Source: Limnohabitans sp. 103DPR2
GTDB lineage: Bacteria > Pseudomonadota > Gammaproteobacteria > Burkholderiales > Burkholderiaceae_C
Reading direction: 5' to 3'
Length of the DNA: 64,000 nt
NCBI RefSeq assembly: GCF_001412575.1
Contig: NZ_CP011834.1
Coordinates: 2,356,001-2,420,000 of the forward strand
Below, piece by piece: positions 26,712 to 34,254 of this stretch. The position numbers and the translations under genes were made by a program. Each line of letters opens with the position of its first letter. Position 1 is the stretch's first letter. The notes below the pieces were generated by a model. That model saw nothing but the letters and a program-made list of their open reading frames with translations. It made no database searches and was not told the DNA's origin.

Positions 26712-27731
26712 TCAGCGATAACGCTCACGCGCAATGCGTGCCCCTTCGGCCAGGGCTTGCAATTTTTTCTCAGCCACTTCACGGCTCATGGGTGCCAAGC
26801 CACAATTGGTGCAAGGAATAATGCGCGCTTTGGGCACAAACTGAAGTGCGCGGCCAATGGTGTCTGCCACTTCTTCCGGCGTCTCCACCACATCGCTGGC
26901 CACATCAATCACACCCACCATGACGTCTTTGCCTTCCAGCAAAGCCATCAAATCCATAGGCACATGCGAGTGGAAGCACTCCAAGCTCACTTGATCAATG
27001 CTGCTCTTGGCCAAGGCGGGGAAAACTTTTTCGTACTGACGCCACTCGTGGCCCAATGAGTTTTTCCAATCGATGTTGGCCTGGATGCCATAGCCGTAGC
27101 AAATGTGAACAGCCGTGGTGCAAGTCAGGCCCTGCGCCGCGCGCTCCAAAGCTTTCACACCCCAATCGGCGGCTTCTTCCATGTACACATTGAAAGCAGG
27201 TTCGTCAAACTGAACGATGTCCACGCCATCAGCTTGCAGGGCTAATGCTTCTTGGTTCAACAGTTCTGCAAAGGCCATGGCCATCTTCACTTTGTCACCG
27301 TAAAAACGATCGGCCACGGTGTCCACAATGGTCATGGGGCCAGGCAAGGTGAACTTCAATTTTTTCTGGGTGTGGGCACGTGCCAGTTGCGCTTCAAATG
27401 CGTGCACACGGCCTTTCAATCTCAGCGGGGCAATCACTTGCGGCACTTGCGCGTCATAGCGATTGTTGCGAATGCCCATGGTCACTTTGTTTTCAAAGTC
27501 AATGCCTTCGACCTGCTCCAAGAAGCCATGCACAAAGTGTTGTCGCGATTGCTCGCCATCGCCCACAACGTCCAGACCTGCGTCTTCTTGCGCTTTGATC
27601 CACAGCAGCGTGGCATCGGCCTTGGCTTGCTTCAGGCTGTCGCCTTCGGCCATCCATTTAGGCCAAAGTTTGTTGGTTTCGGCCAACCATTCGGGTTTCG
27701 GCAAACTGCCTGCAATTGCGGTTTCAAACAT
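26712..27731 (-). CDS. Core-MetE (cobalamin-independent methionine synthase C-terminal-like) methyltransferase
   Basis: A 339-residue protein corresponding only to the catalytic C-terminal half of MetE. Zn-site elements can be seen: AVHICYGYG (His and Cys), VSLECFHS (Glu) and IPCTNCGLAPMSREVA (Cys). Short MetE homologues transfer a methyl group to homocysteine from donors other than methyl-folate polyglutamate. One group (MesD) needs a DUF1852 partner, which is not in this window. The donor is therefore unknown. Confidence 0.85.
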   Translation of the reverse strand: MFETAIAGSLPKPEWLAETNKLWPKWMAEGDSLKQAKADATLLWIKAQEDAGLDVVGDGEQSRQHFVHGFLEQVEGIDFENKVTMGIRNNRYDAQVPQVIAPLRLKGRVHAFEAQLARAHTQKKLKFTLPGPMTIVDTVADRFYGDKVKMAMAFAELLNQEALALQADGVDIVQFDEPAFNVYMEEAADWGVKALERAAQGLTCTTAVHICYGYGIQANIDWKNSLGHEWRQYEKVFPALAKSSIDQVSLECFHSHVPMDLMALLEGKDVMVGVIDVASDVVETPEEVADTIGRALQFVPKARIIPCTNCGLAPMSREVAEKKLQALAEGARIARERYR

Positions 27732-27749
27732 TCATGTGCTCCTGAAAAT

Positions 27750-28757
27750 TCACGGTTTTAAATTAAATTCTTGCGCCAACAACGCGTAAGAGTGCAGCTG
27801 TGCTTGAGGGTCGTGGGTCCACGTGATCACCACCAATTCGTCCAATGCCAGTCTGTCGGCCAATGCACGCAGCTTGTTGCTGACTGTAGCGGCACTGCCT
27901 ACCAAGGCATTGGCCTTCAACGCGTCCAAGGCCATCTGCTCAGCGGGCGAATAGTCACGCTCGGCTTGATCTGGGGGCAACATAGGACCAATGCGACCCA
28001 AGTTGCGGTCCATGCGCCAGCGCGCACGGCTTTTGAACAAATGCCAAGCTTGTTCATCGGTATCCGCCGCCAAAGCCCAAACACACAAAGTGGCCTTGGG
28101 CTTGTCCAAACTGGCGCTGGGCCGGAAGGTCTCACGGTACATGTGCAAAGCTTGCTCGGCACCTTGCCCGTCAGTGATGAACCAAGCAAATGCGTATGGC
28201 AAACCCAAATGAGCTGCCAACTGCGCGCCGTAATCCGAACTGCCCAACATCCAAATGTCTGGCGAGGTGGCCGATTGCGGATAGGCAAAGACACCATGCC
28301 CCGGATGACCCACAGGCAAGGGCTGCCCCTTCACCCAGGCTTGGAGTTCCATTACTTGCTGCGGAAAATTTTCGCTGGCGTAGCGATCGGGATTGAGCAA
28401 CTGTGCGGTTTTGCCATCACTGCCTGGCGCACGGCCAACGCCCAAATCGATGCGGCCGGGTGCCAACGCATCGAGCACCCTGAACTGTTCTGCAACTTTG
28501 AGCGATGCGTAGTGCGGCAGCATGACGCCGGCACTGCCGATGCGAATACGCTGCGTTTGGGTGGCGATGGCCGCCATCAAAATCTCAGGCGCAGTGCCCA
28601 CAATGCTGGGGTGCGCGTGGTGCTCACTGACCCAAAAGCGAGCGTACCCCAAACGCTCGGCAGCCTGAGCCAACGCCAGTGTTTGCCGAATGGACGCATC
28701 TTGACCACGACCCGCCATGGCCACCGATTGATCCAAAACAGAAAGCTTCAAACTCAT
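27750..28757 (-). CDS. Luciferase-like (LLM class) flavin-dependent monooxygenase
   Basis: A 335-residue TIM-barrel flavoprotein. Signatures: LSVLDQSVAMAGRG, YARFWVSEHHAHPSIVG, RIRIGSAGVMLPHYA, and GRIDLGVGRAPGSD. These are typical of the MsnO8/YhbW-like group of FMNH2-dependent monooxygenases. The start at 28757 gives the usual MSLKLSVLD N-terminus. The substrate is unknown. It lies 18 bases upstream of the core-MetE gene on the same strand. Confidence 0.88.
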   Translation of the reverse strand: MSLKLSVLDQSVAMAGRGQDASIRQTLALAQAAERLGYARFWVSEHHAHPSIVGTAPEILMAAIATQTQRIRIGSAGVMLPHYASLKVAEQFRVLDALAPGRIDLGVGRAPGSDGKTAQLLNPDRYASENFPQQVMELQAWVKGQPLPVGHPGHGVFAYPQSATSPDIWMLGSSDYGAQLAAHLGLPYAFAWFITDGQGAEQALHMYRETFRPSASLDKPKATLCVWALAADTDEQAWHLFKSRARWRMDRNLGRIGPMLPPDQAERDYSPAEQMALDALKANALVGSAATVSNKLRALADRLALDELVVITWTHDPQAQLHSYALLAQEFNLKP

Positions 28758-28791
28758 TGAAAAATGACTCGCAACATGGGCAAAATAAAAT

Positions 28792-30486
28792 TCAGGCCTT
28801 GGCCATTTCAGCCTCTTGCAAGGCACGCCACATCACTTTGCCACTGCCACTCTTGGGCAGCGCATCGATGAACTCGACCACGCGCGGAACTTTGTAGACC
28901 GCCATCGTCTCACGGCACCAATCGATGATGTCTTGCTCACTCACCTGCCCTTTGTGCGTGCTGCGCAGCACCACCACGGCCTTGACGGACTCACCGCGGT
29001 AGGCATCCTTGGTCGAAATGATGCAAGCCTCTTGGATGGCAGGATGCTTGAACATCAGCGCTTCAACTTCTGCAGGCCACACCTTGAAACCACTGGCATT
29101 GATCATGCGCTTCAACCGGTCGGTCATGAAGAAATAACCTTCTTCATCAATTCGGCCCATGTCGCCCGATCGGAAAAACGATTTGCCATCACGTTCAAAG
29201 AATGCACTGGCTGTGGCCTCGGGGCGTTTCCAATAACCTTTAAAAACCTGCGGGCCCGAAATCACAATCTCGCCCGACTCACCTTGCGGCAATTCCCTCA
29301 GTGTTTCGGGGTCCACCACGCGCGCATCAACACTCATGAAAGGAATGCCCAAACATTGTTTCTTGGGCGCATCGGGAGGGTTGGTGTGCGAAGGTGCAGC
29401 GGTCTCGGTCAAACCGTAGCCTTCAATGTATTTCAAGCCAAACTGATCCAACAATCTTTGCGCCACCGCTTCGGGCATGGCGGCGCCGCCGCCGCCAATG
29501 TTGACCAAACTGCTGAGATCAAACTGCGCCATGTTGGGGCTGCCCAACAAATCAATCACCATGGTGGGAATGTTGGTCCAATGCGTGATCTTCCATTTGG
29601 AAATGAGACGTCCGGCCAAATCACGGTCCCATCTAGGCATCAAGACCAAGGTGGCGCCAATGTAAATCGATGAATGCATCACACTGACCATGCCCGTGAT
29701 GTGAAACATCGGCACCACGCAAAGCGTTTTGTTCTCGGGCGTACCAGCCGCCCAAATGCCGCTGGCCATGGCGTTGTGCATGATGGTGCCGTGGGTATGC
29801 ATGCAACCCTTAGGCAAACCCGTGGTGCCACTGGTGTAGGGCAACACAGCCAAATCTTCTGGCTTGGCGGTCACAGGCCCCAAGTCGATGGCGGTTTGCA
29901 ACGCCTCGGTCCATGCATGGACTTGTCCGCCGTCTAATACTGGTAAAGCATGCACAGTGCATAGCCAATCTTTCCAAGCGTTGGGCAAGTCGTCCGGCCC
30001 CATTCCCTTAGGGTCAAAAACATCGGTGAATTGTGTCACCAACAAATGATGAAGTCGTTGATCCTTCTCCAAGGCATTGCTGGCGGCCGCCAATTCTGAA
30101 GCCAGGTCGGCCGTGGTCACAGCCACTTTGGTATCAGGGTCCAGAATGTAATGCTTCAACTCTTCCATGCGGTTCATGGGGTTGACGGGCACGACAACAG
30201 CGTCGAGTCGCAAAATTGCAAAGTGCGTGATGACCAATTGAGGACAGTTTTGCATGTCCAACACCACGCGGTCGCCCTTTTGGACGCCTATCTTGCGCAG
30301 AGCGGACGCAATGCTTTCGGCTTGGTGCATGAATTGCGCATAGGTCCATGTTTGGCCCATGAACACCAAGGCCTCTTTGCTTGGAAAACGCAAAGCACTG
30401 ATTTGCAAATTCATCCACAAAGATGTTTGCGGTGCCGTCAATTGATGGGGCAAACGTTTGGGCCAAAAAGCATGATGGGCGGGCAT
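28792..30486 (-). CDS. AMP-dependent long-chain acyl-CoA ligase
   Basis: A 564-residue ANL-superfamily enzyme that activates a carboxylic acid to its CoA ester through an acyl-AMP. Motifs: LPYTSGTTGLPKGCMHTHG, YIEGYGLTETAAPSHTN, FRSGDMGRIDEEGYFFMTDR with LKRMINASGFKVWP, and the C-terminal Lys in PKSGSGKVMWRAL. Substrate chain length is not predictable here. It ends 34 bases before the monooxygenase start on the same strand. Confidence 0.92.
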   Translation of the reverse strand: MPAHHAFWPKRLPHQLTAPQTSLWMNLQISALRFPSKEALVFMGQTWTYAQFMHQAESIASALRKIGVQKGDRVVLDMQNCPQLVITHFAILRLDAVVVPVNPMNRMEELKHYILDPDTKVAVTTADLASELAAASNALEKDQRLHHLLVTQFTDVFDPKGMGPDDLPNAWKDWLCTVHALPVLDGGQVHAWTEALQTAIDLGPVTAKPEDLAVLPYTSGTTGLPKGCMHTHGTIMHNAMASGIWAAGTPENKTLCVVPMFHITGMVSVMHSSIYIGATLVLMPRWDRDLAGRLISKWKITHWTNIPTMVIDLLGSPNMAQFDLSSLVNIGGGGAAMPEAVAQRLLDQFGLKYIEGYGLTETAAPSHTNPPDAPKKQCLGIPFMSVDARVVDPETLRELPQGESGEIVISGPQVFKGYWKRPEATASAFFERDGKSFFRSGDMGRIDEEGYFFMTDRLKRMINASGFKVWPAEVEALMFKHPAIQEACIISTKDAYRGESVKAVVVLRSTHKGQVSEQDIIDWCRETMAVYKVPRVVEFIDALPKSGSGKVMWRALQEAEMAKA

Positions 30487-30719
30487 TCAGTGCGTCTCCA
30501 ACAGAATACGAAACAGGGCAATTCATTGTTCTTGCAATGGCTTACGCCATTTTGCACAAGACATCCTAATGCCGTATGAGTGAATGGAACATCCCCAGAG
30601 TCCCTAAGGAGACGAAAGCTTCATCACGTAGAAGAGCGCAAATGAAAGTCAATGTATGCATCTGCAAGAGACAAGGAACTCCATTCGCGATAAATTGAGG
30701 CTTTCCAAAGAAGACATGC

Positions 30720-31316
30720 ATGGACTCTCACCCCACACCCGCTTGCTGCGGCACCAGCAAAGCCGCTGAACTGCTTCAGCTTTCGGTCGGCACGGTCCAA
30801 AGCTTGGTCGACAAAAACATCCTCAACGCCTGGGTCACTGAAGGGGGCCATCGGCGTATCTCACTTGAATCCATTCACAACTATCAGGTTCAGCAGCAAA
30901 AGTTGCCCGCCCTCGAGCGGCTCATCAACGACCGCCTCAGGGTCATGGTGGTCGACGACGACGACGTTACCCGGCACATGTTGCAAGACACTTGCCTAGC
31001 GGTCCACACCCAAATCGACTGCAGTGCGTGGGCCTCTGCCATTGAGGCCCTGCTTCAATTGCCCTTGTTCAAACCCCACATCCTTTTTTTGGACTTGCTG
31101 ATGCCCCAGGTTGATGGTTGGGAAATGGTTCGACAAGTCAAACTCAAGGAAGATTACTCGAATGTTCAAATATTCACCTACTCGGCACTCAGTCCGGATG
31201 AACTCCAAGAGCGAGGTGGGCCTCCGAAAGACGCAAGTTTCTTGCCTAAGCCACTCGACCTGGGATGGTTAAAGGGGTATTTGCTGGGCATGATGTCGCC
31301 CCAAACGCGGGTGTGA
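30720..31316 (+). CDS. Response regulator with N-terminal excisionase-type HTH
   Basis: A 198-residue protein. Residues 10-55 form a MerR/excisionase-like winged helix (CGTSKAAELLQLSVGTVQSL, then VTEGGHRRISLESI). Residues 75-190 form a receiver domain with the acidic pair in VMVVDDDDVTR, phospho-acceptor Asp in ILFLDLLMPQVDGW, Ser in TYSAL and Lys in FLPKPLD. The DNA-binding domain precedes the receiver, the reverse of the usual order. No sensor kinase is adjacent. It is the last chromosomal gene before the island and originally faced the tRNA-Asp operon. Confidence 0.82.
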   Translation: MDSHPTPACCGTSKAAELLQLSVGTVQSLVDKNILNAWVTEGGHRRISLESIHNYQVQQQKLPALERLINDRLRVMVVDDDDVTRHMLQDTCLAVHTQIDCSAWASAIEALLQLPLFKPHILFLDLLMPQVDGWEMVRQVKLKEDYSNVQIFTYSALSPDELQERGGPPKDASFLPKPLDLGWLKGYLLGMMSPQTRV

Positions 31317-31386
31317 AGCCTAGAGCAACCAAACTTCAAAGGCGTTGCAAAGGTGTCGCAAACACAGTGCAAATGAAACGCCCATG

Positions 31387-31412
31387 AAAAACGCACCCGA
31401 AGGTGCGTTTTT
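31387..31412. terminator. Bidirectional rho-independent terminator at left island edge
   Basis: AAAAACGCACC-CGAA-GGTGCGTTTTT: an 11-base perfect inverted repeat with a CGAA loop, A-tract on one side and T-tract on the other. It lies 70 bases after the response-regulator stop. A sister hairpin with a paired base change lies at 60019-60040 next to the tRNA-Asp gene, suggesting this is the original tRNA-operon terminator. Confidence 0.9.
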
Positions 31413-31418
31413 GCTTTT

Positions 31419-31432
31419 TGGCGGAGTGGACG
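31419..31432 (+). repeat. Left att core: copy of the tRNA-Asp 3' end
   Basis: TGGCGGAGTGGACG is identical to 60055-60068, the last 14 bases (read on the minus strand) of the tRNA-Asp gene including its encoded CCA. The copies are in direct orientation and the match ends immediately after. It is too short to be a tRNA. It fits the duplicated 3' end left by tRNA-targeting integration. Confidence 0.85.
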
Positions 31433-31551
31433 TCTTACGCATCCATACTCACCAAACTCCATTAAGCTCTATTTTTCCTCTGAAACAGGCCATTTCATTG
31501 GTAATTAACTCTTGCAGGATCCAGCAAGCTCCAATAAAATCTCGATCATAG

Positions 31552-31573
31552 TGGAGGGTAAATAGGTGGGTAG
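31552..31573 (+). repeat. Left copy of 22-bp imperfect direct repeat (candidate integrase arm site)
   Basis: This segment contains GGGTAAATAGGTGGGTAG and matches 59992-60013 at 19 of 22 positions in the same orientation. It covers the ribosome-binding site and GTG start of the integrase gene. In the excised circle the two copies would flank the tRNA-like core, the layout of arm-type sites in other tyrosine-recombinase att sites. Confidence 0.55.
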
Positions 31574-32834
31574 GATTGCCGCAAAACCATTGACTGCCAA
31601 GCAAGTCGAGAGCGAAAAGCATGACGGCTATTACGCCGATGGCGCATGTCCGGGCTTGAACCTTCAAGTGGCTAAAGGTCAAAGCCGAATCACACGAAGC
31701 TGGGTGTTTCGGTATACATCTCCCACCACCAGAAAACGTCGGGAACTTGGGCTGGGCTCAACCCGAGTGCGCTCACTAGCAGACGCCAGAAAGCTGGCAA
31801 ATGACTACCGTCTTCAGGTGCTCAATGGTCAAGACCCCAAAGATGAGCGAGACAAGCAACGAGCTGTGGCGGTGGCTGCGCGCGCTCACCGTATCACTTT
31901 TGATGAAGCCGTGAGCAAATGTCTAGAGACCAAGTCGCTGGAGTGGAAAAACGTCAAGCACGGGCAACAGTGGATCAATACCCTTACAACCTACGCAAGC
32001 CCGTTACTGGGTAAGCAGCCGGTTGAACTGATTACCACTGACTTGGTATACAAGGTTTTGGAGCCTATTTGGGTCACCAAGACGGAAACAGCAACGCGTG
32101 TGCGTCAGCGTATTGAAGTTGTGTTGGACTGGTGCAAAGCCCGAGGCTACTTCAATGGCGAGAATCCAGCGCGCCTGAAGGGTGCCCTAGGCGAGTTGCT
32201 CCCGAAGGCGCAGAAAATCAAGAAGGTAGAACACCATGCTGCTATCCATTACACACAAGTGCACGAGTTTGTTACGGCATTGCATGCCATGTCTGGCACT
32301 GCCCCGCTGGCACTGGAATTCATGTTGCTGACGGCAGCCAGAACTGGCGAAGCGGTCGGTGCCCGCTGGGATGAAATTGACATGGCAGCCAAGGTCTGGA
32401 CGGTGCCTGCTGAACGCATGAAGGCGGGCAGAGAACACCGGGTGCCGCTTTGTAGTCGTGCGGTAGAGATTCTGAAAACCATGCAGGCCGCGCAGCAGAA
32501 CGACTTCGTGTTCCCGGGACACTCGATCCAGAAGAACCCTCACCTTTCAACGGGTGCGTTCTTGGCGGTCTTCAACCGGCTTCCGAAGTTCAAGGGCTAC
32601 ACGCCACATGGCCTGCGAAGCTGCTTCCGTGACTGGGCCTCTGAGCGCACTCAGTTTCATAACGAAACGTTGGAATTAGCCCTTGCACACACCATCAAAA
32701 ACAAGGCCGAGGCGGCTTACAGGCGACAGGACCAACTTGAAAAGCGGGCGAAATTAATGCAGCAGTGGCAGCAGCACATTGAAACCGCCAACCAACCGCC
32801 ATCGATCATTTCCCTGCAAACTAAAAAAAGATGA
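31566..32834 (+). CDS. int: P4-type tyrosine integrase (DUF4102 family)
   Basis: A 422-residue recombinase. The N-terminal DUF4102-type arm-binding domain runs from ITRSWVFRY through LGLGSTRVRSLADARK. The catalytic domain has Arg259 (TAARTGEAVGARW), Lys286 or nearby (AERMKAGREHR), HGLR at 348-351 (TPHGLRSCFRDWASE), His375 (ALAHTIKN) and nucleophile Tyr385 (AEAAYRR). The GTG start has GGAGGG 7 bases upstream. These integrases usually insert elements at tRNA 3' ends, which matches the tRNA-Asp repeat here. The stop overlaps the next gene (ATGA). Confidence 0.94.
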   Translation: MGRIAAKPLTAKQVESEKHDGYYADGACPGLNLQVAKGQSRITRSWVFRYTSPTTRKRRELGLGSTRVRSLADARKLANDYRLQVLNGQDPKDERDKQRAVAVAARAHRITFDEAVSKCLETKSLEWKNVKHGQQWINTLTTYASPLLGKQPVELITTDLVYKVLEPIWVTKTETATRVRQRIEVVLDWCKARGYFNGENPARLKGALGELLPKAQKIKKVEHHAAIHYTQVHEFVTALHAMSGTAPLALEFMLLTAARTGEAVGARWDEIDMAAKVWTVPAERMKAGREHRVPLCSRAVEILKTMQAAQQNDFVFPGHSIQKNPHLSTGAFLAVFNRLPKFKGYTPHGLRSCFRDWASERTQFHNETLELALAHTIKNKAEAAYRRQDQLEKRAKLMQQWQQHIETANQPPSIISLQTKKR

Positions 32835-33418
32835 CGACTAACTTCAGATGGCCAAACCAACTCGGGCACGGCACTAGTAAGCAAGTGCCAATAGTTGCCG
32901 AAAACGATCGCTATGTTCTGGTGAATAAAAAAATAAACGCCAAAACCGGCAGACAAAAAACGGCCAGCTCATCCGATGGGCTCATTGACATTGCAGTAGC
33001 TGTCGAAATGCGTTTGATACCAAACGCAGGACTGCCCGGGATTCTGCATCACATGAATCGAAAACGTGTCCAGCGACTGCTTAAGCACAATACAGTAGTG
33101 AAGGTAAAGCCAAAGAATGCGACTCTTCAGGGCACGCACCGCACACAAGCATTGCTTAAGCTTGCTGACAAAGCGTTATCAACAGTAATCGGCCAAGAAT
33201 ATTGGTCAGCAAATCAACATCTTGGCCCTAGGGCCGCGCTCAGTACTACGCGCGTAATCGACTGGATAAAAACCAACCTCGAAAACCAAAGCAGCCCTCT
33301 CTGTAACGAACTCGTCGGCACTCCCTATGAAGACCTGATTGGTCTTCGCCGAACAAAAAGGTGGTGGCTTGATTTATTTGATCTTCGTAAAAATATGCAG
33401 AGTAATCTGACGCCGTAG
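32831..33418 (+). CDS. Unknown basic protein coupled to the integrase
   Basis: A 195-residue protein that I do not recognise. It is basic and soluble with no signal peptide or membrane segment. Visible blocks are GILHHMNRKRVQRLLKHNTV in the middle and LIGLRRTKRWWLDLFDLR near the C-terminus. Its ATG overlaps the integrase stop, so it is probably co-translated and may have a role in recombination or its control; that is inference from position only. Confidence 0.65.
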   Translation: MTTNFRWPNQLGHGTSKQVPIVAENDRYVLVNKKINAKTGRQKTASSSDGLIDIAVAVEMRLIPNAGLPGILHHMNRKRVQRLLKHNTVVKVKPKNATLQGTHRTQALLKLADKALSTVIGQEYWSANQHLGPRAALSTTRVIDWIKTNLENQSSPLCNELVGTPYEDLIGLRRTKRWWLDLFDLRKNMQSNLTP

Positions 33419-33476
33419 AAATGGACACCTAAAGTCCCACCCATGTTTAGCTAAGCCTTAAAGGAGGGCAAGAAAC

Positions 33477-33692
33477 ATGGATGCGAAACCTAATTCACTG
33501 CGCGTAGTTCGTATGCAAGAGGTAACTGAACGGGTATCTCTTGCCCCCAGCACCATTTACGGTCTGGTTCAAACCGGAAAATTTCCGGCTCCCTTCAAAA
33601 TCACCCCTGGAGGGCGAGCTGCTGGCTGGCTTCTTGGGGACATTGAGGGCTGGTTGATTTCTCGCACAGAAAAGGGAGGTCAGCATGAGTGA
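33477..33692 (+). CDS. AlpA-family excisionase/transcriptional regulator
   Basis: A 71-residue winged-helix protein: LRVVRMQEVTERVSLAPSTI, GKFPAPFKITPGGRAAGWL, DIEGWLISR. This is the AlpA pattern of phage and island regulators, which activate integrase genes or act as excision factors. A strong ribosome-binding site (AAAGGAGGG) precedes the ATG. It overlaps the next gene by eight bases. Confidence 0.9.
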   Translation: MDAKPNSLRVVRMQEVTERVSLAPSTIYGLVQTGKFPAPFKITPGGRAAGWLLGDIEGWLISRTEKGGQHE

Positions 33693-34254
33693 CCTGCAAC
33701 CCACCCCAAAATTTGACGTAAGCACTTTACGGTTGCCCCAGAATTTTGGGGAAACACTGGGCGTAAAGAAATTGATTACCCACATTCCTGTGAGTAAGCC
33801 CGGAGCAGAACGATTTTTTCGGGCACACCCTTCCGTGTCAATGCAGTTTGAAAGCTTGATCTACGAAGATAAAAGTTCACGGGACGTTTATGTTGTTCTA
33901 CCAGCATTGGGCGATGCACTCGGCCGACTGGCTAAGCCGGTCGTTCTATATCTTGCCGTGGACAGAAGGGGTAACCCATTTTTGATTCCCGTCCCGCTAC
34001 CCGGTCCTAACGGGTCAAGGTACCCGTGGCACGAATCTTTAGCCATGGCCGTTGAAAAGTCGAAAACGGATTGGGTACGGATTGCGGCCAACATGACTGC
34101 TGGCGTATATGACCTGTTTGTAGCTTCGGCAGATTTGCCCCCTCCCGAGTGGCCAGATATGGAAATGGATGCAATCGTGCAGATCGCTTTCGGTGGAAAA
34201 ATCATCGATACCATCCAACACCCCGTGATCCAAGCGTTGCAGGGTAAGGTATGA
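33685..34254 (+). CDS. Conserved island protein upstream of family A polymerase, function unknown
   Basis: A 189-residue soluble protein. Visible blocks: GAERFFRAHPSVSMQFESLI, DVYVVLPALGDAL, VPLPGPNGSRYPWHESLAMA, WVRIAANMTAGVYDLF, LPPPEWPDMEMD and HPVIQAL. I recall similar proteins with an FFR-x-HP block directly before polA-like genes in other proteobacterial islands, but this was not checked. Its stop overlaps the polymerase start (ATGA), suggesting a stoichiometric or functional partner of the polymerase. Confidence 0.75.
   Translation: MSDLQPTPKFDVSTLRLPQNFGETLGVKKLITHIPVSKPGAERFFRAHPSVSMQFESLIYEDKSSRDVYVVLPALGDALGRLAKPVVLYLAVDRRGNPFLIPVPLPGPNGSRYPWHESLAMAVEKSKTDWVRIAANMTAGVYDLFVASADLPPPEWPDMEMDAIVQIAFGGKIIDTIQHPVIQALQGKV

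Noticed and set aside
31419..31432. Possible second tRNA or tRNA pseudogene at the left island edge
   Set aside because: Only the last 14 bases match; no other tRNA arm is present, so it is an att duplication.
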